Source: an uncultured Pelagibacteraceae bacterium | Lineage (GTDB): Bacteria > Pseudomonadota > Alphaproteobacteria > Pelagibacterales > Pelagibacteraceae | Assembly (NCBI GenBank): GCA_902613855.1 | Contig: CACMIX010000001.1 | Span: 186,001 to 250,000 of the forward strand | DNA: 64,000 nucleotides | Direction: 5' to 3' | Shown here: positions 33,907 to 43,760 of the stretch, piece after piece | How positions within the stretch are numbered: the first letter of the stretch is position 1 | How the letters are laid out: each line of letters opens with the position of its first letter | Notes under the pieces: model-generated | What the model saw: only the letters and a program-made list of their open reading frames with translations | Databases searched by the model: none | What the model was told of the DNA's origin: nothing | Position numbers and translations under genes: made by a program

Positions 33907-35387
33907 GGATTAAACTCCTCGTCACCGTAGCCATTGATCTCACTTTTTGATTTATTTCCTGATGCTGTGTTAACTACTAATTCAAATATATTTTGACCAA
34001 CTTCATCCACTTTTTGTTTACCTTCTGCAATAGTTCCACAATTTATATCCATGTCCTCTGACATTTTTTCATACATAGCAGAATTAGTTGAAAGCTTAAG
34101 ACTTGGAACAGGCTTGCACCCAAAACAAGATCCACGACCTGTAGTAAAGCAAATTACATTTGCTCCAGATGCAACTTGTCCTGTTACAGATACTGGATCG
34201 TAACCAGGTGAGTCCATAAAATTAAATCCTTTATTTTTTAATGGTTCAGCATATTGCAAGACATCTTGAAGTATAGAATTTCCACCTTTAGCAACTGCTC
34301 CTAATGATTTTTCTAATATAGTTGTAAGGCCACCTCTCTTGTTTCCTGGTGCAGGATTATTATCCATTGAGCTATTATTGATTGAGGTATAATGTTTCCA
34401 CCATTCCAGTCTTTTAATTAGTTTATCTGCAGTTTCTTGTGAATTAGCTCTATTAATTAACAAGTGTTCTGCACCGTAAATTTCTGGAGTTTCTGATAAA
34501 ATTGAACTTCCTCCTTTTTTTACCAAAAGATCTGCAGCAATTCCTAATGCTGGATTAGCGGTTATACCTGAATATCCATCGGAACCCCCGCATTGTAAAG
34601 CAAGTGTCAAATGACCAACAGATTGAGAAGATCTTTCAACATTGTTTGCTTCTGATAATAAATTTTTGATCTGTGATAGAACTTTATCTACAATTTTTTT
34701 TGTTCCACCTTCATCCTGAATAGTAAGAAAATGAATTCTATTATGCTTTTTTAAAGACTCGTCAAACAAACTTACTTGTGCGCATTCACAACCTAAACCT
34801 ATCACAAATACATGGGAAAAATTTGGATGATTTTTAAATCCATCAATAGTTCTTTGGAACATTTGCATTCCTTCACTTTCAGTGTTCATTCCACATCCCG
34901 TAGAATGAGTGATAGGAACTATTCCATCAATATTAGGATAATCTTTTAAAATATTAGAGTATTTAATTTTTTCGACAATCATCTTTGTTACAGTCGCTGA
35001 ACAATTGACAGTGCTTACTATTCCAATATAATTTCTGGTAGCTACTTGACCATTATCTCTCAAAATTCCATTGAAGAATGTATCAGCTTTTTCGTCCACA
35101 ACATGCTTTTTATCTGTAACTTTAAAATCTCTTTTGAATTCTCTAAATTCTAAATTATGCGAATGTACATGTTGACCTGGTTTAATATCGTCTAATGCAA
35201 AACCGATAATTTGATCATATTTTATTATAGGATCGCCTTTTTTAATAGTTTTTAAACAAACTTTATGACCAAAAGGTATGGGATCAACTGTACTAATTTC
35301 ATGACCTTCAATTTTAGTTTTTTCAGGAATGATAAATTGACTTACGCCAACATTGTCATTCGGATTTAAAACTATTAGATTATTCAT
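33882..35387 (-). CDS. Altronate/galactarate dehydratase-family protein (UxaA type)
   Basis: This 501-residue protein has an N-terminal SAF-like domain (about residues 1-90, ending GQHVHSHNLEF) and a large UxaA domain. The latter includes NGQVATRNYIGIVSTVNCSATV, PITHSTGCGMNTESEGM, LALQCGGSDGYSGITANPALG and TGRGSCFGCKPVPSLKL. The conserved cysteines probably hold an iron or Fe-S site. The family dehydrates aldonates or aldarates (altronate, galactarate) to 2-keto-3-deoxy acids. It is divergent from an IlvD/Edd dehydratase, so the region carries two distinct sugar-acid dehydratases. Confidence 0.9.
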   Translation of the reverse strand: MNNLIVLNPNDNVGVSQFIIPEKTKIEGHEISTVDPIPFGHKVCLKTIKKGDPIIKYDQIIGFALDDIKPGQHVHSHNLEFREFKRDFKVTDKKHVVDEKADTFFNGILRDNGQVATRNYIGIVSTVNCSATVTKMIVEKIKYSNILKDYPNIDGIVPITHSTGCGMNTESEGMQMFQRTIDGFKNHPNFSHVFVIGLGCECAQVSLFDESLKKHNRIHFLTIQDEGGTKKIVDKVLSQIKNLLSEANNVERSSQSVGHLTLALQCGGSDGYSGITANPALGIAADLLVKKGGSSILSETPEIYGAEHLLINRANSQETADKLIKRLEWWKHYTSINNSSMDNNPAPGNKRGGLTTILEKSLGAVAKGGNSILQDVLQYAEPLKNKGFNFMDSPGYDPVSVTGQVASGANVICFTTGRGSCFGCKPVPSLKLSTNSAMYEKMSEDMDINCGTIAEGKQKVDEVGQNIFELVVNTASGNKSKSEINGYGDEEFNPWQVGVVM

Positions 35388-35433
35388 TAAATTATTATAT
35401 AACTATTATTTTAAACAGACCATTATAAATATT

Positions 35434-37218
35434 ATGCCAAAAAAAAGAAAAAAGAGTTTTAGAAGTCATCATTGGTTTAATAATCCAAAAAATCCAGATA
35501 TGACTGCTCTTTATCTAGAGCGTTATTTAAATTATGGACTTACTAGAAAAGAATTACAATCTGGAAATCCTATAATTGGAATTGCCCAATCAGGCAGTGA
35601 TCTTTCTCCCTGTAATCGACATTTTTTATCTTTAAGTAAAAGAATAAAGGATGGAGTAAGAAGAGCAGGAGGTATTCCTATGGAATTTCCAACACATCCA
35701 ATTCAAGAAACAGGCAAAAGACCAACAGCTATGCTAGACCGAAATCTATCATATTTGTCTTTAGTAGAAGTTTTGTATGGTTATCCAATCGATGGAGTAA
35801 TATTGACAACTGGATGTGATAAGACTACTCCAGCTGCGTTAATGGCTGCAGCAACTGTAAATATTCCTGCAATAGTTTTATCTGGTGGCCCAATGTTAGA
35901 TGGAGTTTATAAAGGAAAATTAGCTGGCTCAGGAATGGTAGTCTGGGAAGCTAGAAAATTATTGGCCAAAGGAGAAATAAAGTATGAAGAGTTTATGGAT
36001 ATGGTTTCATCATCCTCACCAAGTGCTGGGCATTGTAATACAATGGGAACAGCATCCTCTATGAATTCAGTAGCTGAGGCATTGGGAATGTCCTTACCTG
36101 GTGGAGCAGTTACACCTGCACCTTATAGAGAAAGAGAGCAAATTTCTTACGAAACTGGAAAACGTATTGTAGGAATGGTTCATGAAAATTTAACTCCTTC
36201 AAAAATTATGACACGTAAAGCATTTGAAAATGCTGTTGTAGTTGCAAGTGCAATAGGTGGATCAAGTAACTGCACAACTCATTTAAGTGCAATTGCAAAA
36301 CATATGGGAATTAAATTTGATCTTTCTGAATGGCAAAAACTAGGACATAACATTCCTTTACTAGTAAATTGCCAGCCCGCAGGAGAATACTTAATGGAAA
36401 GCTTTCATAGAGCTGGAGCAATCCCTGCTGTGATGAAAGAATTAATTAAAAATAAAAAACTTCATACGAACATAAAGACTGTCACAGGAAAAACAGTTAA
36501 GGAGAATTTAAGAAAAAAAATTGATGTAGATAATAATGTAATTAAATCATTTAAAAATTCATTAGCAGAAAAAGCTGGCTTTTTAGTAATGAAGAGCAAT
36601 TTTTTCTCTTCAGCAATTATGAAAACCTCAGTAATAAGTAAAGAATTTAAAGAAAGATATTTATCTAACCCTAAACATCCAAATGTATTTAATGGAAAAG
36701 CTGTAGTTTTTGAAGGACCAGAGGACTACCATAAAAGATTAAATAGTAAGAAATTAAAAATTGATGAAAATTCAATATTAATTGTAAGAGGCTGCGGGCC
36801 AGTAGGTTACCCTGGTTCTGCTGAGGTTGTTAATATGCAACCACCTGACAGATTGTTAAAAAAAGGTATAAGTCATTTACCAACACTAGGAGATGGTAGA
36901 CAGAGCGGTACTTCAGAAAGTCCTTCAATACTTCATGTTTCCCCAGAGTCAGCAGTAGGTGGAGATTTGGGAATTGTAAAAACTGGCGATAAAATGACAA
37001 TAGACTTAAACAAAAGAAGGGTTGATTTATTAATTTCTAAATCAGAATTTAAAAAAAGGAGAAAAAATAAAAAGTTATTTAAGGCAAATAACCAAACTCC
37101 TTGGCAAGAAATTTTCAGAAACACTGTGGGACAGCTTGAAGATGGAGCATGTATTAATTCTCGAGGTAAATATTTAGACGTATCGCATACCAAAGGTCTA
37201 CCAAGAGATTCTCACTAA
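35434..37218 (+). CDS. IlvD/Edd-family dehydratase
   Basis: The protein has 594 residues from the ATG at 35434; upstream methionines would run into the divergent gene. Motifs are GSDLSPCNRHF, TGCDKTTPAALMAA and HCNTMGTASSMNSVAEALGM, giving the three Fe-S cysteine regions of the family, and later GPVGYPGSAEV and GDGRQSGTSESPSILHVSPE. This arrangement matches pentonate/hexonate dehydratases (arabinonate, xylonate, galactonate) as well as dihydroxyacid dehydratase. The sugar-acid neighbourhood favours an aldonate substrate over branched-chain synthesis. Confidence 0.9.
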   Translation: MPKKRKKSFRSHHWFNNPKNPDMTALYLERYLNYGLTRKELQSGNPIIGIAQSGSDLSPCNRHFLSLSKRIKDGVRRAGGIPMEFPTHPIQETGKRPTAMLDRNLSYLSLVEVLYGYPIDGVILTTGCDKTTPAALMAAATVNIPAIVLSGGPMLDGVYKGKLAGSGMVVWEARKLLAKGEIKYEEFMDMVSSSSPSAGHCNTMGTASSMNSVAEALGMSLPGGAVTPAPYREREQISYETGKRIVGMVHENLTPSKIMTRKAFENAVVVASAIGGSSNCTTHLSAIAKHMGIKFDLSEWQKLGHNIPLLVNCQPAGEYLMESFHRAGAIPAVMKELIKNKKLHTNIKTVTGKTVKENLRKKIDVDNNVIKSFKNSLAEKAGFLVMKSNFFSSAIMKTSVISKEFKERYLSNPKHPNVFNGKAVVFEGPEDYHKRLNSKKLKIDENSILIVRGCGPVGYPGSAEVVNMQPPDRLLKKGISHLPTLGDGRQSGTSESPSILHVSPESAVGGDLGIVKTGDKMTIDLNKRRVDLLISKSEFKKRRKNKKLFKANNQTPWQEIFRNTVGQLEDGACINSRGKYLDVSHTKGLPRDSH

Positions 37219-37221
37219 TAT

Positions 37222-38187
37222 ATGCCAAAAATATTAGTTTCTAGAAAAATTTCAGACTTAGCAGAGGAAAAACTTAAAAAAGAATTTGATGTAACACTTA
37301 ACCTTGAAGACGAGCCTATTCCAGAAGATGAATTAATAAAAATTATAAATGAATATGATGGAATGATTTCAACAGGTTTTGATAAAATTAGTGAAAACTT
37401 TTTCAATAATTTGAATGGAAAATTAAAAATTATAGCTCAGGTAGGTGTTGGCTATGATAATATTTCTATTAAATCTGCAAAACAAAAAAAAATTAAAGTA
37501 ACAAACACTCCAAATGTACTAAATGAAGCGGTGGCAGAAACTACTATTCTTTTAATATTAGCAGCATCTAGAAGAGTAGGAGAAGCTTATAATTTAGTTA
37601 GAACAGACAATTGGAAAAATCAAAAACCAGACCTTACTAAATTTATGATTGGTAACTCTGTGACAGGTAAAACTCTAGGAATTATTGGGATGGGAAGAAT
37701 AGGTCGTATAGCTGCAAAAAGTGCCAAAGCATTCGGAATGAAAATTATTTATTATAACAGAAACAAACTGTCAGATGACTTAGAGGATGGGGCTAAATAT
37801 TATTCAGATTTAAATTCTATGTTACCTGAGTGTGACTTTGTAAGTATACATACACCAGCTACACCAGATACAAAACATATTCTAAACGCTTCAACCATTA
37901 GTTTGTTAAACAAACATGCTGTAGTTATTAACACTTCAAGAGGATCAACCATTGATGATGATGCTTTAATAGATGCATTAGAAAATAAAAAAATTTATGC
38001 AGCTGGACTTGATGTTTTTAACAATGAGCCAAATTTAGATAAAAGATATACAAATTTGGATAATTGTTTTGTGCTACCCCATATTGGGAGTGCCACTCAC
38101 GAAACAAGGCTAGCTATGAGCATGATGGCTGTAGATAACATTTATTGTTTCTTTAATAATAAACCCCTGATTTCTGAAGTAATTTAA
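37222..38187 (+). CDS. D-2-hydroxyacid dehydrogenase (glyoxylate/hydroxypyruvate reductase type)
   Basis: This 321-residue protein starts 3 bases after the IlvD-type gene. The NAD domain has LGIIGMGRIGRIAAKSAKAFGM (about residues 151-172). The catalytic residues lie in VINTSRGSTIDDDAL (Arg), FNNEPNLDKRY (Glu), and VLPHIGSATHETR (His, about residue 290). Family members reduce glyoxylate, hydroxypyruvate or 2-keto sugar acids. It may consume a C2 or C3 product of the neighbouring pathway. A promoter gap of 125 bases separates it from the TRAP genes. Confidence 0.9.
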   Translation: MPKILVSRKISDLAEEKLKKEFDVTLNLEDEPIPEDELIKIINEYDGMISTGFDKISENFFNNLNGKLKIIAQVGVGYDNISIKSAKQKKIKVTNTPNVLNEAVAETTILLILAASRRVGEAYNLVRTDNWKNQKPDLTKFMIGNSVTGKTLGIIGMGRIGRIAAKSAKAFGMKIIYYNRNKLSDDLEDGAKYYSDLNSMLPECDFVSIHTPATPDTKHILNASTISLLNKHAVVINTSRGSTIDDDALIDALENKKIYAAGLDVFNNEPNLDKRYTNLDNCFVLPHIGSATHETRLAMSMMAVDNIYCFFNNKPLISEVI

Positions 38188-38312
38188 CACAACTCAAAGT
38201 TGAAGTTTAAAAGATATATATAATTTCTATACATAAATTAAATGCGCACATGTTGAAAACTAATTTCATTTATGTTTTAATTTATTAAATAAACATAAAC
38301 GAGAGGAAGATA

Positions 38313-39329
38313 ATGTTTAAATTAATATCAAAAACTATAGCTGCTGTAGCTATTGTTTCAGTTGCTTTATTTGGCTCTGCAAATGCAAAGACTTTAAAAA
38401 TTGAAACTCACTTTACAGCTAGTTCACCAAATGGTGAAGTTGCGGCTCAATTCGCTAAAAACGTAGAGATGTTTTCAGGTGGAAGCTTAAAAATAGAAAT
38501 GTTCTACTCATCTTCAGTAACAGGAAAATCAGCTGAGGTATTTAACTCTGCTCAAACTGGAATTATCGACTGTGATATGACTGGTGCTGGTTATCAAACT
38601 GGTAAAAATGCAGCGTTTCAATTTGCAGGTGATGTAATGGGTGGATATGATAACCCATATCAACAATATGAATTCTTGAATTTTCCAGGAGCTCAAGAGG
38701 CTGTTGACGCACTTTACAATAAATATGGAATGACTTTAATTGGTTGGTGGATACCGGGACATGAGTCTTTAATTTCTAGTAAACCAATTCCAGATGTTGC
38801 GTCTATCAAAGACTTTAAATTTAGATCACCTCCAGGTATGGAAAGTATGATCTTTACAGCATTAGGTGCGAAGCCAATCGTAATGGATTTTGGTGAAGTT
38901 CCAACTGCTTTACAAACAGGTCTTATTGACGGTGCTGACTATTCATCTTTAGCAACTAACTATGCAGGTGGACACTATGAGCAAAATAAATATGCTACAT
39001 ATCCAGGTTTTCACTCCATGCCAGCTGACCACTTAGCTTGTAATAGTAAAGTATGGAAAAAGCTAAAACCTCATGAAAGAGGAGCAATGAAAGCAGGTAT
39101 AGAAATTGCAGGAAGAACTATCACTAGTTTAGTTGAGAGAAAAAACGCTGAAGCTGTTAAAGCTTTAAAAGAAATGGGCGTTACTCTTCATGACTGGTCT
39201 AGAGAAGATAGACTTAAGTTCAGAAATGCTGCACTTGGTGCTTGGGAAGAGTGGAGAAAAAAATCTCCTGAAGCTAATGCTCTTATAGATATACACACAG
39301 CTTATATGAAAGCTAACGGTATACTATAA
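38313..39329 (+). CDS. dctP: TRAP transporter substrate-binding protein DctP
   Basis: This 338-residue protein has a signal peptide (about 25 residues, ending ANA). An AGAGGAAG ribosome site precedes it. Landmarks are HFTASSPNGEVAAQFAKNVE, the family motif DFKFRSPPGMESMIF with the arginine that binds carboxylate, and FGEVPTALQTGLIDGADYSS. It binds an organic acid in the periplasm for DctQM. The neighbouring catabolic genes suggest a sugar acid or deoxy-sugar acid. It is separated from dctQ by a strong hairpin. Confidence 0.95.
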   Translation: MFKLISKTIAAVAIVSVALFGSANAKTLKIETHFTASSPNGEVAAQFAKNVEMFSGGSLKIEMFYSSSVTGKSAEVFNSAQTGIIDCDMTGAGYQTGKNAAFQFAGDVMGGYDNPYQQYEFLNFPGAQEAVDALYNKYGMTLIGWWIPGHESLISSKPIPDVASIKDFKFRSPPGMESMIFTALGAKPIVMDFGEVPTALQTGLIDGADYSSLATNYAGGHYEQNKYATYPGFHSMPADHLACNSKVWKKLKPHERGAMKAGIEIAGRTITSLVERKNAEAVKALKEMGVTLHDWSREDRLKFRNAALGAWEEWRKKSPEANALIDIHTAYMKANGIL

Positions 39330-39350
39330 TCAGAAGCACATTAAAATCTT

Positions 39351-39372
39351 GAAGGGCCTGAAAAGGCCCTTC
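39351..39372 (+). other. Hairpin with GAAA loop between dctP and dctQ
   Basis: GAAGGGCCT (39351-39359) pairs with AGGCCCTTC (39364-39372) around a GAAA tetraloop. The stem is perfect and GC-rich, while the T tail (TTATC) is short. Such hairpins after binding-protein genes usually stabilise the upstream message or dampen expression of the permease genes that follow. Confidence 0.65.
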
Positions 39373-39395
39373 TTATCAACTTAAAATTTTAGCTT

Positions 39396-39965
39396 ATGCT
39401 TGACAAACAATTAGAAGAACAAAATCAAAAAGTTGCAAGCAAAGATGATTTTCCAATAAATTGGATTGACAGAATTTCATTATTTTTAAGCCATACAATT
39501 AAATATTTAATACCCATAATCGTACTTGTCATGATGTATGAAATTTTTATGAGGTACGTGGTTTTTAAACCAACCTTGTGGGCTAACGAATTATGCTTAT
39601 GGTTGGCTGGTGTTTGTTATTTAGTTGGTGGAATTTATGCAACAAGGTTAAGAAGCCATATTAGAATAGTATTATTATATGATTGGGTGAGCAGACCAAC
39701 TCAGAGAATTTTTGACTTAATTAGCACACTAGTTATTGTACTTTTTGCAGCTGCTGTAATTTATGGTGGGATGGAAGATGCATACAGATCATTTGTAAAC
39801 TGGGAAAGATTTGCAACTTATTGGGATCCACCTATTCCCGCTACCATGAAGCCTCTTACACTTATATGTGTATTTCTTATTGCCGTTCAATCTGTAAACA
39901 ATTTAATTATTGATTGGAGAAATCCTAAAGAAAAACAATACGACCCTTCTAAAGAGTTAAAATAA
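39396..39965 (+). CDS. dctQ: TRAP transporter small permease DctQ
   Basis: This 189-residue membrane protein has four helices and a polar N-terminus (MLDKQLEEQNQKVASKDDF). KPTLWANELCLWLAGVCYLVGGIYATRLRSHIRI is the family signature (the E-L-C-L-W-L core and the histidine in RSHIRI). It forms the complex with DctM for sodium-linked, binding-protein-dependent uptake. It ends 1 base before dctM. Confidence 0.92.
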   Translation: MLDKQLEEQNQKVASKDDFPINWIDRISLFLSHTIKYLIPIIVLVMMYEIFMRYVVFKPTLWANELCLWLAGVCYLVGGIYATRLRSHIRIVLLYDWVSRPTQRIFDLISTLVIVLFAAAVIYGGMEDAYRSFVNWERFATYWDPPIPATMKPLTLICVFLIAVQSVNNLIIDWRNPKEKQYDPSKELK

Positions 39966-39966
39966 A

Positions 39967-41280
39967 ATGGAAATAGGATCACTTTCATTAATACTTATAG
40001 TTGGGTTACTAATTCTTATATCTATTGGAGTTCCAATGGGTTTTGCCTCAGGTTTTATGGGTGCGGTGTTAGTATTTCTCTATATTGGTGAGCATGCATT
40101 AGGTATCTTACTCTCAAGATATTATTCTCTAGTTGTTACTTATTCCTTTTTATCAGTACCTTTATTTATATTTATGGCCTCCTTACTTGAACGCTCAAAC
40201 ATAGCAAGAGATTTATATGATGCTTTGAATGCGTGGTTAAGAAAAACAAGAGGTGGGGTAGGTGTTGTTACTGCAATCATGGCAACAATTATGGCTGCGA
40301 TGAGTGGAATTATTGGAGGAGAAATAGTTTTATTAGGATTGATTGCACTACCTCAAATGTTGAGATTAAAATACGATCAAGATATGTCTATTGGAATTAT
40401 TTGTGCCTCAGGCTCTTTAGGTACAATGATACCCCCATCTATTGTTTTAATCATTTATGGTTTAACGACAGAAACATCAATCACAATGTTATTTCAAGAA
40501 GCTATAGTTCCAGGTTTAATGATTTCGGGTTTAATCATTACTTACATTTTAATTAGAACAAGATTACAACCACATCTTGCACCATTAAGTGATGAAGCTC
40601 CTTTAACTTTAAAAGAAAAAATGTCATATCTTCCAGGTCTGTTACCACCAATAGGAATAGTGATAATTGTTTTAGGTTCAATTTATTCAGGTATAACTGG
40701 TATCACAGAAGCAGCTGGAATGGGTGTTGTTGCTACATTAATCATAATTTTTGCTAGAAAAGAATTAACATGGTTTTTATTTAAAGATGCATTAACTAGA
40801 ACATTTAAAGCATCAGGAACTATTTTAACTATTACCTTTGGTGCAACAGTTTTAGCAGGCGCCTATTCTCTTGCTGGAGGTCCAAAATATGTTGCAGAGA
40901 CTATCTTAGCTTATGATTTAAAACCAATGTATCTAATTTTTATGATGCAAATAATGTTTTTGATAATGGGAGCATTTATGGATTGGGTTGGGATTGTCTT
41001 ATTAGCAATGCCAGTATTTTTACCGATTGTTATTGCACTTGGATTTGATCCAATTTGGTTTGGAATTTTATTTTGTGTGAATATGCAAGTTTCATTCTTA
41101 AGTCCACCATTTGGTCCTGCAGCTTTTTATTTAAAGTCTGTTGCACCACCACATATATCTTTAACAGATATATTTAGAGGTTTTGCTCCATTTATCGTAA
41201 TTCAATTGATTGTACTTGCATGTGTAATGTTTTTCCCTGAAGCAATGACACAAAATTTCCACGAATTTAAACCAAAATAA
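39967..41280 (+). CDS. dctM: TRAP transporter large permease DctM
   Basis: This 437-residue membrane protein has about twelve helices in the DctM/IT-superfamily pattern. Features include a GVPMGFASGFMGAVL start, SGIIGGEIVLLGLIALP, GSLGTMIPPSIVLIIYG and NMQVSFLSPPFGPAAFYLK. It catalyses uptake with DctQ and DctP. It overlaps the next gene by one base (TAATG), so transporter and catabolic genes share one message. Confidence 0.95.
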   Translation: MEIGSLSLILIVGLLILISIGVPMGFASGFMGAVLVFLYIGEHALGILLSRYYSLVVTYSFLSVPLFIFMASLLERSNIARDLYDALNAWLRKTRGGVGVVTAIMATIMAAMSGIIGGEIVLLGLIALPQMLRLKYDQDMSIGIICASGSLGTMIPPSIVLIIYGLTTETSITMLFQEAIVPGLMISGLIITYILIRTRLQPHLAPLSDEAPLTLKEKMSYLPGLLPPIGIVIIVLGSIYSGITGITEAAGMGVVATLIIIFARKELTWFLFKDALTRTFKASGTILTITFGATVLAGAYSLAGGPKYVAETILAYDLKPMYLIFMMQIMFLIMGAFMDWVGIVLLAMPVFLPIVIALGFDPIWFGILFCVNMQVSFLSPPFGPAAFYLKSVAPPHISLTDIFRGFAPFIVIQLIVLACVMFFPEAMTQNFHEFKPK

Positions 41281-42149
41281 TGATGAAAATTGGTTTTATT
41301 GGGACAGGTCTTATGGGCCTACCAATGGCTAAAAATATTTTAAAAGCTGGATATAATTTAAAAGCTTTTAACAGATCTAAAAATAAAGCTGCTCCTTTAA
41401 AAGATCAGGGTGCAGAGATATCAAGTTCAATTAAAGAGGCTGTAAGTGACAGTGATGTAGTCATTACGATGCTAACAGATGATAATGCCGTTGATGAGAT
41501 CATGAGTAGCTCTGACTTTTTAGAAGGTTTAAAATCAGAAGCTATAGTAATTGATATGAGCTCAGTAAAACCATCAACAGCAACTAATCATGGAAATAAT
41601 CTAAAATCAAATAATATAAATTATCTAGATGCACCCGTATCAGGTGGAACCATTGGTGCAGAGGAGGCATCATTAGCAATTATGGTAGGAGGTGAGCAAG
41701 ATATTTTTAATAGAGCGAGTGAAATTTTAAAGACAATGGGAAATCCAACATTGGTGGGTCCAGTAGGTAGTGGTCAAGTATCAAAACTTGCAAATCAAAT
41801 AATTGTAGGCCTTACTATTGGTGCAGTAGCGGAAGCCGTAACGTTATGTGAGAAAGCAGGAGCAGATCCTGTCAAAATGATTAGTGCTTTATCTGGTGGT
41901 TGGGCAGATAGTAAAATTTTACAAACTCATGGAAAAAGAATGATTAAAAAGGATTTTAGTCCAAAAGGAAAAACTTCTACTCATTTAAAAGATATGGAAA
42001 ATATTTTAGATTGTGCAAACAATTTTAATACTCATTTACCTATTTCAAATTTAGTTAAAGAAATGTATAAAACTTTAGTTGAAAATGGTCATGGAAACAA
42101 AGACCATAGTTCACTTTATATGGAAATTGAAAGGATGAATAAGAAATGA
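41280..42149 (+). CDS. 3-hydroxyisobutyrate dehydrogenase/tartronate semialdehyde reductase-family enzyme
   Basis: This 289-residue protein has a Rossmann motif (KIGFIGTGLMGLPMAKNILK), the substrate motif LDAPVSGGTIGAEE, and the catalytic lysine in GQVSKLANQIIV (about residue 170). It is a close relative in type of the gene at 32134, so the window holds two paralogues. In aldarate pathways this family reduces tartronate semialdehyde; here the substrate may be a similar C3 or C4 semialdehyde. ATGA overlap with the SDR gene (42146) couples them. Confidence 0.88.
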   Translation: MMKIGFIGTGLMGLPMAKNILKAGYNLKAFNRSKNKAAPLKDQGAEISSSIKEAVSDSDVVITMLTDDNAVDEIMSSSDFLEGLKSEAIVIDMSSVKPSTATNHGNNLKSNNINYLDAPVSGGTIGAEEASLAIMVGGEQDIFNRASEILKTMGNPTLVGPVGSGQVSKLANQIIVGLTIGAVAEAVTLCEKAGADPVKMISALSGGWADSKILQTHGKRMIKKDFSPKGKTSTHLKDMENILDCANNFNTHLPISNLVKEMYKTLVENGHGNKDHSSLYMEIERMNKK

Positions 42150-42889
42150 GTAAAAGATTAGAAGGTAAAAAAATTTTAGTTACTGCTGCTGGACAAGGGA
42201 TTGGTAAAGCAACAGCTATTGCATTTCATAATGAAGGAGCACATGTTACTGCAACAGATTTAAATGATAAAACCTTGGCTGATTTAAATAAAGAATTTCC
42301 TAGTATTGAAGTGAAAACTTTGGACTCAACTGATAATAATGCAATTTTAAATTTTACTAAATCTTTAGATAAAGTAGATGTTTTATTTAATGCAGTTGGA
42401 TTTGTTCATCATGGAACTATTCTTGATTGCGAGGAAAAAGATTGGGATTTTTCAAACGATGTAAATGTAAAATCAATGTTTTTTATGTGTAAAGCAATAT
42501 TACCACTAATGGTAAAACAAAATGGTGGAAGCATTATCAATGTTTCATCTTGTGCTTCTAGTTTAAAAGGTTTCCCAAATAGATTTGTATATGGAACAAC
42601 AAAAGGAGCCGTGATTGGATTAACTAAATCAATTGCAGCCGATTTTGTTAAACAAAACATAAGATGTAATTCGATTGCGCCAGGAACAGTTTTCTCACCT
42701 TCTTGGCAAGATAGGGTTAACCAAAGTCCTGACCCTGTTCAGGCTAAAAAAGATTTTATAGCAAGACAACCAATGGGAAGATTAGGTACTGCTGAAGAAA
42801 TAGCAGCTGTGGCGGTTTATTTAGCTAGTGATGATGCAACATTTACAACAGGTACAACAATTTCTGTTGATGGTGGGATTTCAATATAA
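42146..42889 (+). CDS. Short-chain dehydrogenase, BDH2/KDF-dehydrogenase-like
   Basis: This 247-residue SDR has the NAD motif AAGQGIGKATAIAFHNEG, FNAVGFVHHGTILDCEEKDWDF, and the catalytic Tyr-Lys in VYGTTKGAVIG, and ends in TFTTGTTISVDGGISI. The sequence is very like human BDH2 and bacterial 2-keto-3-deoxy-L-fuconate dehydrogenase. It is adjacent to a FAH-type hydrolase. I infer oxidation of a 2-keto-3-deoxy-aldonate to a 2,4-diketo acid. Udh-type uronate dehydrogenase or another alcohol dehydrogenase role remains possible. Confidence 0.88.
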   Translation: MSKRLEGKKILVTAAGQGIGKATAIAFHNEGAHVTATDLNDKTLADLNKEFPSIEVKTLDSTDNNAILNFTKSLDKVDVLFNAVGFVHHGTILDCEEKDWDFSNDVNVKSMFFMCKAILPLMVKQNGGSIINVSSCASSLKGFPNRFVYGTTKGAVIGLTKSIAADFVKQNIRCNSIAPGTVFSPSWQDRVNQSPDPVQAKKDFIARQPMGRLGTAEEIAAVAVYLASDDATFTTGTTISVDGGISI

Positions 42890-42911
42890 TTAAATAACAA
42901 AAAGGAGAATT

Positions 42912-43754
42912 ATGAAATTATTAAGAGTTGGACAAAAAGGAAAAGAAAAACCTGCGGCATTAGACAAAGAGGGTAAAATTAGAGATATCAGTTCACATGT
43001 CGAAGATTTAAATCCTCATCATTTAAATTTTAAAACTATTTCAAAATTACAAAGTGCAGATCTCTCAACACTCCCTGAAATATCAAGTAGTGAGAGGATT
43101 GGATCGTGTATAACTAAGCCAGGTAAATTTGTTGCAATTGGATTAAATTTTTCTGACCATGCTGCAGAAACTGGTGCAGAAGCTCCATCTGAACCAATAG
43201 TGTTTATGAAAGCTACAAGCTGCATAAATGGTCCTAATGACGATATTGAAATTGTATCAGGATCAAAAAAACTTGATTGGGAAGTTGAATTAGGAATTAT
43301 TATTGGAAAAGAAACTAAACATATATCTGAAGATCAATCTCAAGATCACATTTTAGGATATTGTCTAGTAAATGATATCAGTGAACGAGAGTGGCAAATA
43401 GAAAAAATGGGTCAATGGGTTAAAGGAAAGTCTCATGATACTTACGGGCCAATTGGACCTTATATGGTAACTAAAGATGAAATTTCAGATATTAATAATT
43501 TAAAAATGAGTTTAGATGTTAATGGAAATAAAATGCAAAGAGGAAATACAAATACCATGATATTTAATGTTAATTTTATTGTTTCCTACTTAAGTAAATA
43601 TATGTCTCTTCAACCTGGTGACATCATTACTACAGGAACTCCTCCAGGAGTTGGAATGGGTATGAAACCTCAGCAATTTTTAAAAGCTGGAGACACAATG
43701 AAATTATCTGTTGAAAACTTAGGTGAACAGAACTCTAAAGTAATTGCTTTATAA
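42912..43754 (+). CDS. FAH-family hydrolase, 2,4-diketo-3-deoxy-aldonate type
   Basis: This 280-residue protein has an AAGGAGAAT ribosome site. Landmarks are IRDISSHVEDLNP, KFVAIGLNFSDHAAETG, VFMKATSCINGPND, WEVELGIIIG with the metal ligands, VNDISEREWQIEKM and ITTGTPPGVGMGMKP. These fit the hydrolase of the L-fucose/L-rhamnose diketo pathway, which splits a 2,4-diketo acid to pyruvate and a second acid. The SDR upstream would supply the substrate. It may also be a plain ureidoglycolate lyase-type FAH member, which I consider less likely. Confidence 0.86.
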   Translation: MKLLRVGQKGKEKPAALDKEGKIRDISSHVEDLNPHHLNFKTISKLQSADLSTLPEISSSERIGSCITKPGKFVAIGLNFSDHAAETGAEAPSEPIVFMKATSCINGPNDDIEIVSGSKKLDWEVELGIIIGKETKHISEDQSQDHILGYCLVNDISEREWQIEKMGQWVKGKSHDTYGPIGPYMVTKDEISDINNLKMSLDVNGNKMQRGNTNTMIFNVNFIVSYLSKYMSLQPGDIITTGTPPGVGMGMKPQQFLKAGDTMKLSVENLGEQNSKVIAL

Positions 43755-43760
43755 ATTATT

